DNA from: Winogradskya humida
Lineage (GTDB): Bacteria > Actinomycetota > Actinomycetes > Mycobacteriales > Micromonosporaceae
Assembly (NCBI RefSeq): GCF_016862215.1
Contig: NZ_BOMN01000016.1
Location: forward strand, 1 to 48,808
Reading direction: 5' to 3'
DNA length: 48,808 nucleotides
Shown here piece by piece: positions 39,583 through 48,788 of this stretch. The position numbers and the translations under genes are program-made. Numbering within the stretch: the stretch's first letter is position 1; each line of letters opens with the position of its first letter. Under the pieces are notes generated by a model that was given only the letters and a program-made list of their open reading frames with translations, was not told where the DNA came from and did not search any database.

Positions 39583-40446
39583 ATGGCTTCTTATCGATGG
39601 CGGTCTGCGACGACGGGCGATGTGCCGGCGATCCGGGACCTTGTGGCCCTGTGTGATCCGGACGGGCCGGATGCGGAGCGGATCGCCGCGGATCTGCGGC
39701 GGCCGGGGTTGCAGCTGGCGCTGGATACGCGGGTTGTCGAGGACGAGGACGGCGTGATCGTGGCGCGGGCGTGGGTGGATCGGCGGTCGGAGGCTGATGT
39801 TCATCCGGCGCATCGGGGGCGGGGGCTCGGTGGGGAGTTGCTCAGCTGGATCGAGGGGCGGGCCGTGAAGGCCGGGTCGGAGCAGGTGGCGCAGACCGTG
39901 CGGGACGAGGATGTGGCTGCCGGGGCGTTGATGGTTGCGCACGGGTTCGAGGCGATGGTGACGTCGTGGATGCTGGAGAAGGTGCTGGACGACGAGCCTG
40001 AGGCCGGCGAGATGAGCGGGATCACCGTGCGGGCCTATCGCGAGAGTGATGCGCGGGCGGCGTACGACATGGTGGAGGATGCTTTTCAGAAGTTGCAGGG
40101 GCGCAGGCTGGAGTTCGCGGAATGGGAACAGCAGACCGTGGGTCGCAGTGATTTCGCGCCGGAATTCTCGCCCGTGGCGTTCGACGGGGAGCGGATTGTC
40201 GGGGCTGTGCTGACGCTCGCGGACGGGTATGTCGAGCGGGTGGCGGTGGATCAGGCTTACCGGAGTCGCGGAATCGCCCGGCTGTTGCTGCGACGGGCGT
40301 TCCGCGATCTCCAGGAGAAGGACATCCGTTCCTGCACGTTGTGGACGCATTCAGCGCTGGGGTTGTATCAGCGGGCCGGCATGGTCGTGCGGCGCAGTGC
40401 GACCGTTTACCGCAAGGGGCTCGTCACACCTGAGCGATCGGGGTGA
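39583..40446 (+). CDS. Tandem GNAT-domain acetyltransferase
   Basis: A 287-residue protein with two GNAT domains. Domain 1 has VHPAHRGRGLGGELLSWIEG and domain 2 has VDQAYRSRGIARLLLRRAF, each with the R/Q-x-x-G-x-G/A acetyl-CoA loop; in domain 2 the second Gly is Ala. TLWTHSALGLYQRAGMVV ends domain 2. The layout resembles mycothiol synthase MshD, but the segments do not match closely enough to claim it. The ATG follows a strong TAAAAT box. The stop overlaps the convergent 55-residue gene by 23 bp. Confidence 0.85.
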   Translation: MASYRWRSATTGDVPAIRDLVALCDPDGPDAERIAADLRRPGLQLALDTRVVEDEDGVIVARAWVDRRSEADVHPAHRGRGLGGELLSWIEGRAVKAGSEQVAQTVRDEDVAAGALMVAHGFEAMVTSWMLEKVLDDEPEAGEMSGITVRAYRESDARAAYDMVEDAFQKLQGRRLEFAEWEQQTVGRSDFAPEFSPVAFDGERIVGAVLTLADGYVERVAVDQAYRSRGIARLLLRRAFRDLQEKDIRSCTLWTHSALGLYQRAGMVVRRSATVYRKGLVTPERSG

Positions 40447-40591
40447 GCTCCTTGATGTCGGTGGTGGGGACGCGGAGGAAGACCTCGTTCTCGCGCCAGA
40501 ATTCGTAGATGCCGTCCTCGAGGATGACGTCGTCCGCTTCGAGGGCCTGGGTGCCGCGCTCGTCGTTCCAGATCACGTTGTAGGTAGCCAT
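40424..40591 (-). CDS. Small conserved-looking protein, 55 aa
   Basis: ATG to TGA coding a 55-residue acidic protein beginning MATYNVIWNDERGTQALEAD, then DDVILEDGIYEF and ending in a beta-strand-like VFLRVPTTDIKELTPIAQV. The codon pattern (G/C third positions) fits a real gene, and the sequence reads like a compact beta-sheet protein. Its start is nine bases from the end of the GGDEF-EAL gene, so it lies downstream in the same direction. The function is unknown. Confidence 0.6.
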   Translation of the reverse strand: MATYNVIWNDERGTQALEADDVILEDGIYEFWRENEVFLRVPTTDIKELTPIAQV

Positions 40592-40600
40592 GAGCCGAAC

Positions 40601-43246
40601 TTACCCCGCCACGCCGGCCACGATCGACGCTGTGAGCGCGGGCACGTCGTCCGGCCAGACCGGGCGGGAGAACAGGTAGCCCTGGCCGTAGGGGCAGCCC
40701 ATTCTGGCGAGCATGGCGCGCTGGTCGGCGTGCTCGATGCCCTCCGCGACGACGGTGAGGTTCAGATTGCGGGCCAGCGTGACGATCGCGTTGACGAGGG
40801 CGCGTTGCTGTTTGCTGGCGAGGATGTCGTCGATGAACGACTTGTCGATCTTCAGGACGTCGACCGGCATCTGCCGCAGGTAACTCAGGGACGAATACCC
40901 GGTGCCGAAATCGTCGATCGCTATGCGTACGCCCACCGCGCGCAACGTCTCCAGATCCGCCCACACCTGCTCGGCGTCGCGCAGCACCAGGCTCTCGGTG
41001 ATCTCCAGCAGCAGCCATTCGGGGCGCGCCCCGAACTCGTCGAGTGCGGCGCGTACCCGGTCGACGAAGCCGGGCTGGCGGAACTGCCGGGCGGAGACGT
41101 TGACGCTGATGTAGCGCAGCGTGGAACCCGCGGAACGCCACTGGGCGAATTGGCGCAACGATTCGCGCAGCACCCATTCGCCGATGCCGACGATCGCGCC
41201 GTTCTCCTCGGCCAGTTCGATGAAGTGGTACGGCGAGAGCAGCCCCCGATCGGGATGCTGCCACCGCACCAGGGATTCGACGCCGACGACGATCTGCGTA
41301 CGCACATCGACGATCGGCTGGTATTGCAGCACGAACTGTTCCGCGTCGACGGCCTCGTGCAGCGCGGTCCGCAGCGCGAGCCGTTCCACCATCGCGGAGT
41401 GCAGGTCGTTGCGGTACCGCTGCCAGGTGCCTTTGCCGGCGCCCTTGGCGAGGTAGAGCGCGAGGTCCGCGTGGCGCAGCAGTTCGGTGGGGCTCTTCGC
41501 GTCCTGGCTGGTGGCGACGCCGACGCTGGCCGCACCGCTGACGATGTGGGTGCCGCCGAGGCCGTCGCTGAGCTCGACCGGGACGGCCAGCGCGGCCACG
41601 ATGCGGTCGGCGACGGCGTCACCGTCGGCGGAGGCGATCAGGGCGGCGAACTCGTCGCCGCCCATGCGCGCGGCGGTGTTGTGCACGCCGATGGCCTGGG
41701 TGATGCGCTGACCGACGGCGATCAGGAGCTGGTCGCCGATCGCGTGCCCAAGGGTGTCGTTGACCTCCTTGAAGTCGTCCAGGTCGACGAAGAGCACGCC
41801 GAGGTCGTGGCCGCCCAGGGCGGCCACGGCGTACGCGTGGTCGAGCCTGTTGCGGAACAGCACCCGGTTGGCCAGCCCCGTGAGCCCGTCGTGGAAGGCC
41901 TGGTGGGCGAGGTCGTTCTCGAGGCGGCGGCGGTCGGTGACGTCGCGGATCGTGAGGACGAGGCCCGCCACGGTGTGGTCGGCGCGCAGGTCACGGATGC
42001 CGCACTCGACCTGCAGCGGGCGGCGGTCGGCGGTGATCGCGGTGAGGTCGAGACCGTCGGTGTCCGTACGCCCGGCGCGCGCGAGGGTCAGCGCGTCGCT
42101 CAGCGCCGGGCGGTGGGTATCGGCGATGAACTCGTCGAGCGACGAGCCGGTGAGGTCGGGGTGGCCGAGCAGGGCGGCTGCGGACGGGCTCGCGTACCGG
42201 ACGCGGTCGTCGTCCCCGACGATCAGGATGACGTCGGACGCGCTCTGGATCAGGGTCCGGAAGTAGGCCTCGCCGTCGCGACGGCTGATCTCGGAGGCCA
42301 GCGCGATCCGGTCGGTGAGCAGCCCGCCGACCCGTGCCATGACCAGCAGGAACATCAGCGCGGAGCCGGCGGCGATGACCGGGGCGTCGACGACGCCGCC
42401 GGTGAGGTGCTCGGCGAGCAGCACCGCCGGGGCGATCAGGGACGCGGCGGTCAGGGACGCGAGCCGGCGGCCACCGGTGGGCATGGTCGTGGCGATGTGC
42501 CGGGCGTCCTCGGTGAGCGTGACCATCGAGGGGTGCAGGGCGGCGAGCCCTGCCGCGGCGTAGAACACGACCCAGCCGAGGTCGATCGGGCCGCCGACCG
42601 CCCAGTCGCTGTCGAGGCGGGCGAGGCCGTAGATGATGTCCGAGACGAGGACGCCGAGGATGCTGACCGACAGCAGTTGCAGGGCGACGGGTTTGCGCCC
42701 GGGGGTGGCGAGCAGGCGCATGAGGATGGCGAGGGCCAGCACGTCGCCGAGCGGATAGGCGACCGACACGGCCTTCTCGAGCACGCTCAGGTCGGTGTCG
42801 CGGGTGTACGGCGCGATCAGGTACACCCAGGAGAGCAGCCCGAGGCTGACCGTGGGCACCAGCGCGTCGAGCAGCGCGGCCCGGTTGCGGTCACCGGCCC
42901 GGGTGCGGATGAACAGCACCAGCCCGACCGCGAGCAGCGGGTAGACCAGCAGGTACAGCACGTCGGACCAGTCCGGGAACGGCGGCACGATGCCGAGTGC
43001 GGTCTTGACGTAGTACACCGTGTCGCCGGAGACGAAGACCGCCAGCGCCAGCGCGATCAGATACCAGGGAAGCCGCCGGGCGGGCCGGTTCCTCATGGCG
43101 CCGGCCACGACCGCCGCGGCGCTGGAGAAGCCGATCGCACCCCACGAGTAGACGTGGGAAGCGGGCCACGCGTAATAAACGACGCAAAGTGCCACGATCC
43201 ACGCGACAAAGCACGCGCGCACCCGCTGGGACGTCATGTACGTCAC
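40601..43246 (-). CDS. Membrane PAS-GGDEF-EAL protein (c-di-GMP turnover)
   Basis: An 881-residue protein. About eight to ten membrane segments fill residues 1-312, followed by a PAS domain (about 325-440), a diguanylate cyclase domain and an EAL domain. The cyclase site GGDEF (529-533) is intact. The EAL motif is ESL (657-659, VESLVRW); the metal-binding Glu is kept. NVSARQ, ITES, DDFGTGYSSL, KIDKSFI and VAEGIE are all present, so both activities are possible. No RxxD inhibitory site is seen before GGDEF. Start: GTG at the upstream end or ATG three codons later, with no clear ribosome-binding site. It lies 19 bp after the Gfo/Idh/MocA gene. Confidence 0.93.
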   Translation of the reverse strand: MTYMTSQRVRACFVAWIVALCVVYYAWPASHVYSWGAIGFSSAAAVVAGAMRNRPARRLPWYLIALALAVFVSGDTVYYVKTALGIVPPFPDWSDVLYLLVYPLLAVGLVLFIRTRAGDRNRAALLDALVPTVSLGLLSWVYLIAPYTRDTDLSVLEKAVSVAYPLGDVLALAILMRLLATPGRKPVALQLLSVSILGVLVSDIIYGLARLDSDWAVGGPIDLGWVVFYAAAGLAALHPSMVTLTEDARHIATTMPTGGRRLASLTAASLIAPAVLLAEHLTGGVVDAPVIAAGSALMFLLVMARVGGLLTDRIALASEISRRDGEAYFRTLIQSASDVILIVGDDDRVRYASPSAAALLGHPDLTGSSLDEFIADTHRPALSDALTLARAGRTDTDGLDLTAITADRRPLQVECGIRDLRADHTVAGLVLTIRDVTDRRRLENDLAHQAFHDGLTGLANRVLFRNRLDHAYAVAALGGHDLGVLFVDLDDFKEVNDTLGHAIGDQLLIAVGQRITQAIGVHNTAARMGGDEFAALIASADGDAVADRIVAALAVPVELSDGLGGTHIVSGAASVGVATSQDAKSPTELLRHADLALYLAKGAGKGTWQRYRNDLHSAMVERLALRTALHEAVDAEQFVLQYQPIVDVRTQIVVGVESLVRWQHPDRGLLSPYHFIELAEENGAIVGIGEWVLRESLRQFAQWRSAGSTLRYISVNVSARQFRQPGFVDRVRAALDEFGARPEWLLLEITESLVLRDAEQVWADLETLRAVGVRIAIDDFGTGYSSLSYLRQMPVDVLKIDKSFIDDILASKQQRALVNAIVTLARNLNLTVVAEGIEHADQRAMLARMGCPYGQGYLFSRPVWPDDVPALTASIVAGVAG

Positions 43247-43265
43247 ATCGGCGGGAACGCCCGAT

Positions 43266-44303
43266 TTATGAGCCCCAGCTCTCGGCCGTCGTCGTGACGG
43301 TCCGGTCGGTCTCGGCGGACTCCTGCATGGCGAGCGCGATCAGGTGATCCTGGGCGCCCTCTGCCAGGGGGTACGGCGGCGGGCCCTCGCCGCGAACCCA
43401 GGCCGCAGTCGCGTCCAGCAGGGTCGCGATGGCGATCTCCTCGTCGCTCCAGCGCCGCCCCGGGTAGGGGTTGCGGTAGAGCACGTCGCCGCCGAGCGTG
43501 ATGGTGTCCGTGTCGAACCCGTCGAGGTCCAGGTCGTAGCCCGTCTGCCGGCGCACCAGCGGGGTACGCACGACCGTGCGCGGCGCCGTGAGCCGTACGA
43601 CCTCGTCGTCGCGCAGCTCGCCGTGGCTGCCGCGGACCAGGAGCCGCCGGAAGCGCAGCTGGTTGTGCCACTGGTTGTCCGTGAAGTCGTAGAGCCCGGA
43701 GAGCCCGCCGCCGAAGTCGAGCGTGGCGATCATCGTCCCGGCCGGCTGCGGGTCGGCGTCACCGGTCCATCCGTCGCGGGTCAGCGGGTTCACCAGCGGG
43801 GCGGTGGTCGACGTCGCCCGCACGGCGACCGGGCCGTGACCGGCACCGAGCAGCCCGCGGATCATCGCGACCGCGTGGTAGAGGTGCGTCGACGAGACCT
43901 GCACCTGGGACGGCGTACCGATGAGACCTGCCCGGACCGCGGCCTGCCGGGCGGCGTGCGCGGGCATCAGTAGATACTGCTCCGCCACCTGGACCAGCCC
44001 GGACTCCCCCACGGCCGTCCAGAGCTCCCGCAGCGCGGGGGCGTCCTTGGCGGGCGGGGTCTCGGCGAGCACGGGCAGACCCCGCCCGACCGCCTCGGTG
44101 ATCACACCCGGGTTGGCCTCCCAGGACACCGCGCTGACCACGAAGTCGGCGTCGACCTCGGCCAGGCTGCCGAAGGCGGGGACCGGCAGGTCACGCGGGG
44201 TGCGCACGACGGCGCCCACGCAGTCGACGCCGTCGAGGCCTTCGGCGATCCGCCAGAACATCTGCGAACGCCATCCGGCGCCCACCGTCACGAACGTGGT
44301 CAC
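43266..44303 (-). CDS. Gfo/Idh/MocA-family oxidoreductase with altered EKP motif
   Basis: A 345-residue NAD(P)-dependent sugar dehydrogenase-like protein. The dinucleotide fold starts TFVTVGAGWRSQMF, slightly divergent from G-x-G-x-x-G. The conserved E-K-P motif reads AETPPAKD, replacing the usual lysine with Thr, which may alter catalysis. The C-terminal alpha/beta domain contains STHLYHAVAMIRG with a candidate catalytic His, and GTMIATLDFGGGLSGLYDF. The GTG start overlaps the LacI stop (GTGA), so it is coupled to the regulator and likely acts on a sugar released by the divergent GH30 enzyme. Confidence 0.88.
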   Translation of the reverse strand: MTTFVTVGAGWRSQMFWRIAEGLDGVDCVGAVVRTPRDLPVPAFGSLAEVDADFVVSAVSWEANPGVITEAVGRGLPVLAETPPAKDAPALRELWTAVGESGLVQVAEQYLLMPAHAARQAAVRAGLIGTPSQVQVSSTHLYHAVAMIRGLLGAGHGPVAVRATSTTAPLVNPLTRDGWTGDADPQPAGTMIATLDFGGGLSGLYDFTDNQWHNQLRFRRLLVRGSHGELRDDEVVRLTAPRTVVRTPLVRRQTGYDLDLDGFDTDTITLGGDVLYRNPYPGRRWSDEEIAIATLLDATAAWVRGEGPPPYPLAEGAQDHLIALAMQESAETDRTVTTTAESWGS

Positions 44304-45328
44304 GGCCGCACCCTACCCGTCGAGCCCCGCACGACGAGCTCGGTGGCCAGCTCGACGTGCAGGGCCTCCTGGTCGTGCCGCTGCATCGCGCGGTCGAGCA
44401 GCGACACGGCCATCCGGCCCAGCTCCGCGAGGGGCTGGCGCACGGTGGTGAGCATGGGGCTGGTGGCCCGGCTGAGGTCGATGTCGTCAAAACCCGCAAC
44501 CGAGAGATCGTCGGGTACGCGCAGAGCACGCTCGGCAGCAGCCTGAAGTGCACCGACGGCGGTCTTGTCGTTGAACCCGACGATCGCAGTCGGCGGATCG
44601 GCCAGGGCCAGCAGCTCGGCGGCCGCCTGCCGCCCCTGCTCGACGGTCGGCTCGACGTGCCGGACCAGGGCCGGGTCGGGCAGCACACCGGCCGCGGCGA
44701 GCGCCGTGTGGTGTCCGGCGAGGCGGGCGTCGCTGGCCATCCACTCGTCGGGCCCGGCCACCACCCCGATCCGGCGGTGCCCGAGGGCGGTGAGATGGGC
44801 GGTGAGGCTGCGAGCCCCGGCGGCGTGCGCGGCGGAGACGGCGAGGGTGTCGCGCGGCGGCGGCTCCCGGGGGTCGGCGACCACGAACGGGAACTGGCGC
44901 CGGCGCAGCGCGGCCAGCTCCTCGGCGGGTTCGGGGGGCAGGATCAGCACGGCTCCGGCGACCCCCGCGCGGGTGGGCAGCCGGCTGAGCACCGGGGTGC
45001 GTTGCGCGGCCTCGCCGGCGCTGAGCAGCATCGCGCGCCCGTGCAGGTCGAGCGTCTCGGCGATGGACGACACGATCAGCCCGAAATAGTCGGTGAGCAC
45101 GTACGGACAGCGCACGAACACCGCCCCGGCCGCCGGGCGGGCAGGTCCGCGGGGGCGGGGGCCGGTGCCACCGAGCTCGGCCAGCGCCTGCTCGACCACC
45201 TCGCGGGTGTGCTGGGCGACGTTGCCGCGCCCGTTGAGCACCCGGGAGACCGTCGCAATCGACACGCCCGTGGCGGCGGCGACGTCCCGCACCGTGCCGC
45301 CGCGCCTTGTTTCATCGCTCTGTTTCAT
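44300..45328 (-). CDS. LacI-family transcriptional regulator
   Basis: A 342-residue regulator. The N-terminal helix-turn-helix and hinge are TVRDVAAATGVSIATVSRVL, NGRGNVAQHTREVVEQALAE. The periplasmic-binding-like domain contains HLTALGHRRIGVVAGP, VGFNDKTAVGALQAA, and VPDDLSVAGFDDIDLSRATS, all standard. It heads an operon with the Gfo/Idh/MocA gene and diverges from the GH30 gene. The intergenic region holds an inverted GTTTC/GAAAC repeat suitable as its operator. It likely represses the GH30 gene until a glycoside breakdown product binds. Confidence 0.94.
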   Translation of the reverse strand: MKQSDETRRGGTVRDVAAATGVSIATVSRVLNGRGNVAQHTREVVEQALAELGGTGPRPRGPARPAAGAVFVRCPYVLTDYFGLIVSSIAETLDLHGRAMLLSAGEAAQRTPVLSRLPTRAGVAGAVLILPPEPAEELAALRRRQFPFVVADPREPPPRDTLAVSAAHAAGARSLTAHLTALGHRRIGVVAGPDEWMASDARLAGHHTALAAAGVLPDPALVRHVEPTVEQGRQAAAELLALADPPTAIVGFNDKTAVGALQAAAERALRVPDDLSVAGFDDIDLSRATSPMLTTVRQPLAELGRMAVSLLDRAMQRHDQEALHVELATELVVRGSTGRVRP

Positions 45329-45357
45329 GGTTGCCCTCCTGCCGCTCTTCGCAAGTG

Positions 45358-45398
45358 TTGACAGTTTGGTTTCCGCATTGTTTCCTGTCGATAGAAAC
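45358..45398 (+). promoter_or_regulatory. GH30 promoter region with candidate LacI operator
   Basis: A consensus -35 TTGACA (45358-45363) is followed by GGTTTCC and TGTTTCC direct repeats and by the inverted repeat GTTTCCTGTCGATAGAAAC (45380-45398). The -10 position expected 17 bp after the -35 lies inside this repeat but is a poor match (TTTCCT). Repressor binding would cover the promoter. Confidence 0.5.
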
Positions 45399-45434
45399 GC
45401 CGCTGGCGTGTTTCATTTGTTACAGGAGGCGGTT

Positions 45435-47315
45435 GTGCGGATTCTGCTTGCCGCAGTGCTGGCTTTCAGCCCTTTGCCCGGTTTCCATCCATCTTCCGCA
45501 CGCGCCGACGTGCGGGTCTGGGTCACGACTCCCGACCGCGCCGAGGAGCTGCACGAGCGTGCACCGCTCGCGTTCGGTAAAGGCACGAGTGACCTGACGA
45601 CGATCACCATCGACCCGAGCGTGAGCTACCAGAGCATGGACGGGTTCGGCGCCTCGCTGACCGATTCCGCCGCCGCCGTGCTCTACCGGCTCGACCCGGC
45701 GAAACGGGACGCAGCGCTGCGATCGCTGTTCGACTCGCGGCAGGGCATCGGGGTCAGCTTCCTGCGCCAGCCGGTCGGCTCCTCGGACTTCACCGCCACC
45801 GCCACGCACTACAGCTATGACGACGTGCCCGCCGGCCAGACCGATTACGCCCTGCGGCACTTCAGCATCGCCCACGACGAGGCCCAGATCCTGCCGCTGC
45901 TGCGTCGCGCGCGCCAGCTCAACCCCCAACTGACCGTCATGGGTACGCCGTGGAGCCCGCCCGCCTGGATGAAGACCAGCGGTTCCCTCATCGGCGGCCA
46001 CCTCAAGGACGACCCGGCGGTGTACGACGCCTACGCGCGGTACCTGGTCAAGTACGTGCAGGCGTACGCGAGGGCCGGCGTACCGATCGACTACCTGACC
46101 GTGCAGAACGAACCGCAGAACCGGCACGACGGCGGGTACCCGGGCACCGCGCTGCCCGTACCCCAGGAAGCGAAGGTCATCTCCGCGCTCGGCCCGCTGC
46201 TGCGCAAGGCGTCCCCGCGCACGAAGATCCTCGGGTACGACCACAACTGGACCACGCACCCCGGCGACGTCGCGACCACCCCCGCCGGCGAGGACCCCGA
46301 GACCGACTACCCGTACCGGCTGCTCGCGTCGCCGGCGGGCAAGTGGCTCGCCGGGACCGCGTACCACTGCTATTCGGGTGACCCGAGCGCCCAGACCGCG
46401 CTGCACCAGGCCTTTCCCGCCAAGGGCATCTGGTTCACCGAATGCTCGGGCTCGCACGGACCCGACGACACCCCCGCGGACATCTTCCGGGGCACGCTGA
46501 CCTGGCACGCGCGAACCCTCGCGATCGGCACCACGCGCAACTGGGCAAAATCGGTCGTGAACTGGAACATCGCCCTGGACAGCACCGGCGGCCCGCACCT
46601 CGGCGGCTGCGACACGTGCACCGGCCTGCTCACCCTGCAACCCGACGGCACCGTCACCCGCGACGCCGAGTACTACACGATCGGCCACCTGTCGAAGTTC
46701 GTGAAACCTGGCGCCGTACGCATCGCCAGCACGTCGTTCGGCACCACCGGCTGGAACGGCCAGCTGATGGACGTCGCCTTCCGCAACCCCGACGGTTCCA
46801 CGGCCCTGATCGTGCACAACGAGAACGACGCACCACGCAGTTTCACCGTCGCCGTCGGTGCCCGCTCGTTCGAATACTCCCTGCCCGGCGGCGCGCTCGC
46901 GACGTTCACCTGGCCCCGCGGCGCCTTCCCCGTCCCCCACCAGGTCACCACCGAGCCCACCGCGACCGCCTCGTCACCCGGCGCGCAGGACGCGGTCGAC
47001 GCCGACGCCGCCACCCGGTGGTCCAGCCAGGCTCCGCAGGCGCCCGGCCAATACCTGCAAGCCGATTTGGGTACGCCCACCACGTACGCGAAAATCGCCA
47101 TCGACAGCGGCGACAACCTCGGCGACTACGCCCGCGCGTTCACCCTGACCGCGAGCAACGACGGCATCCACTGGCGCACCCTGGCCACCGGCACGGGCAC
47201 CGGCCAGCTCACCACCGTGACCGTCGGCACCACCCGCTCCCGCTACCTGCGCGTCACCAGCACCGGATCCAGCAGCAGTTGGTGGAGCATCGCCGACCTC
47301 CGGCTGTACCGGTAG
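45435..47315 (+). CDS. Secreted GH30 glycosidase with C-terminal CBM32-like domain
   Basis: A 626-residue secreted enzyme. The signal peptide is short (VRILLAAVLAFSPLPGF, cleavage near SARA). The GH30 barrel includes MDGFGASLTDSAA, VMGTPWSPPAWMK, the acid/base Glu E226 in VQNEPQN, and the nucleophile E336 in WFTECSG. These fit family 30, which includes glucosylceramidase, beta-1,6-glucanase and xylanase activities. Residues about 500-626 form an F5/8 type C module (DADAATRWSS, YLQADLG, YLRVTST). The GTG start follows AGGAGG at five to six bases. It is divergent from the LacI/Gfo operon; the polysaccharide cannot be stated. Confidence 0.93.
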   Translation: MRILLAAVLAFSPLPGFHPSSARADVRVWVTTPDRAEELHERAPLAFGKGTSDLTTITIDPSVSYQSMDGFGASLTDSAAAVLYRLDPAKRDAALRSLFDSRQGIGVSFLRQPVGSSDFTATATHYSYDDVPAGQTDYALRHFSIAHDEAQILPLLRRARQLNPQLTVMGTPWSPPAWMKTSGSLIGGHLKDDPAVYDAYARYLVKYVQAYARAGVPIDYLTVQNEPQNRHDGGYPGTALPVPQEAKVISALGPLLRKASPRTKILGYDHNWTTHPGDVATTPAGEDPETDYPYRLLASPAGKWLAGTAYHCYSGDPSAQTALHQAFPAKGIWFTECSGSHGPDDTPADIFRGTLTWHARTLAIGTTRNWAKSVVNWNIALDSTGGPHLGGCDTCTGLLTLQPDGTVTRDAEYYTIGHLSKFVKPGAVRIASTSFGTTGWNGQLMDVAFRNPDGSTALIVHNENDAPRSFTVAVGARSFEYSLPGGALATFTWPRGAFPVPHQVTTEPTATASSPGAQDAVDADAATRWSSQAPQAPGQYLQADLGTPTTYAKIAIDSGDNLGDYARAFTLTASNDGIHWRTLATGTGTGQLTTVTVGTTRSRYLRVTSTGSSSSWWSIADLRLYR

Positions 47316-47354
47316 TCACTGTTTTGGAGCAGGCCACCTGGGCACTCCCCGGCG

Positions 47355-48788
47355 GTGACAAACCGTTGGAAGGCGATGACCGTCGCCCTGGTGGCCGGCT
47401 TCATGACACTGCTCGACGTCAGCATCGTCAACGTCGCCCTCCCCTCGATCCGCGACGACCTCGGCCTCAGCTCCGGCGGCCTGCAGTGGGTCCTGTCCGG
47501 CTACGCGCTGACATTCGGCCTCCTGCTCGTCCCGGCCGGCCGCTACGGCGACGCCCGCGGCCGCCGCGACGTCTTCATCGCCGGCCTCGCGGTCTTCGTC
47601 CTGGCCAGCGCCGCCGCCGGCCTCGCCACCGGCGCCCTCTGGCTGATCATCGCCCGCCTCGTCCAGGGCGCGGCAGCCGGCGTGGTCAGCCCCCAGGTCT
47701 CCGGCCTCATCCAGCAACTCTTCGAACCCGAGGAACGCGGCCGCCCGTTCGGCCTCTTCGGCGCCACCGTCGGCATCTCCTCCGCGGTCGGCCCCCTGCT
47801 CGGCGGCCTGCTCATCCAGCTTCTCGGCGCCTCCCAGGGCTGGCGCTGGATTTTCTTCATCAACGTTCCCATCGGCGTCGTCGCCATCATCCTCGGCCGA
47901 CGCTGGATCCCCGCCGCCCCCGCCCGCGACTCCACCCCCGGCAGCCTCGACCCCGCCGGCGTCGGACTGCTCGGCCTGGGCGTACTCCTGCTGCTGTTGC
48001 CCCTCGTCGAAGAGCGCGAGTGGCACGGCCCGGCCAAATGGCTGCTCACCGTGGCCTCGGCGGTCGTCCTCGCCGGCTTCGTAGCCTGGGAACGCCGCTT
48101 CGAACGCCGCGGCGGCACCCCGGTGATCGACCTGAGCCTGTTCAAGGTCCGCTCGTACGGGCTGGGCGCCCTCATCGGCGCGTTCTACTTCGCCGGCTTC
48201 ACCACGATCTTCTTCATCTACACCCTGTACCTGCAGAGCGGCCTGCACTACTCCGCCCTGCTCGCCGGCCTGTCCCTGACCCCGTTCGCCGTAGGCTCAG
48301 CCGTCTCAGCGGGCCTCGGCGGCCGCGTCGTCAACCGCTACGGCCACCACCTCGTGGTCACCGGCCTGAGCCTGGTCACCATCGGCCTGCTCGCCACCCT
48401 CGTGGCGCTCCACTTCGTCCCGGGCCACCACGCCGGCTGGGCGGCAGCCCTCCCCCTGCTGGTCGCAGGCATCGGCAGCGGCCTGGTCATCAGCCCCAAC
48501 CAGACCCTCACCCTCTCCGAGGTCCCGGTCGGTCGCGCCGGCAGCGCAGGCGCCGTCCTGCAGACCGGCCAGCGAATCGGCACAGCCCTGGGCATCGCCG
48601 TCGTCGGCGCGGTCTTCTTCAACCGCCTGGCCTCCAACGGCGGCAGCTGGTCCCTCGCCCTCCGAACAGCCCTGCTGGTCACCCTCGCCTTCGTCCTCAT
48701 CGCCCTGACCGCCGCCGTCACCGACGTCCTGACCACCCGCAAATCCCGCGACGCCCCTTCGCCCACCCTGCAAGAATCCCGCCCGTGA
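47355..48788 (+). CDS. MFS transporter, DHA2 (EmrB/QacA) drug-exporter type
   Basis: A 477-residue protein with about 14 hydrophobic segments. Family hallmarks are MTLLDVSIVNVALPSI (the D1 motif of helix 1), GRYGDARGRRDVF (motif A), GISSAVGPLLGGLL (motif C), and WRWIFFINVP. Members export drugs, dyes or metabolites with proton exchange. The GTG start (VTNRWKAM) has no strong ribosome-binding site. It begins 39 bp after the GH30 stop but is probably independent of it. Its stop overlaps the start of the next, cut-off gene (GTGA). Confidence 0.93.
   Translation: MTNRWKAMTVALVAGFMTLLDVSIVNVALPSIRDDLGLSSGGLQWVLSGYALTFGLLLVPAGRYGDARGRRDVFIAGLAVFVLASAAAGLATGALWLIIARLVQGAAAGVVSPQVSGLIQQLFEPEERGRPFGLFGATVGISSAVGPLLGGLLIQLLGASQGWRWIFFINVPIGVVAIILGRRWIPAAPARDSTPGSLDPAGVGLLGLGVLLLLLPLVEEREWHGPAKWLLTVASAVVLAGFVAWERRFERRGGTPVIDLSLFKVRSYGLGALIGAFYFAGFTTIFFIYTLYLQSGLHYSALLAGLSLTPFAVGSAVSAGLGGRVVNRYGHHLVVTGLSLVTIGLLATLVALHFVPGHHAGWAAALPLLVAGIGSGLVISPNQTLTLSEVPVGRAGSAGAVLQTGQRIGTALGIAVVGAVFFNRLASNGGSWSLALRTALLVTLAFVLIALTAAVTDVLTTRKSRDAPSPTLQESRP

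Noticed and set aside
39583..40446. Mycothiol synthase MshD
   Set aside because: The tandem GNAT layout fits, but the motif sequences are not close enough to claim it, and no mycothiol gene is adjacent.
40229..43297. 1022-codon plus-strand frame opposite the GGDEF-EAL gene
   Set aside because: The GGDEF, ESL and other EAL motifs prove the minus-strand gene; the plus frame is an antisense shadow of acidic low-complexity residues.
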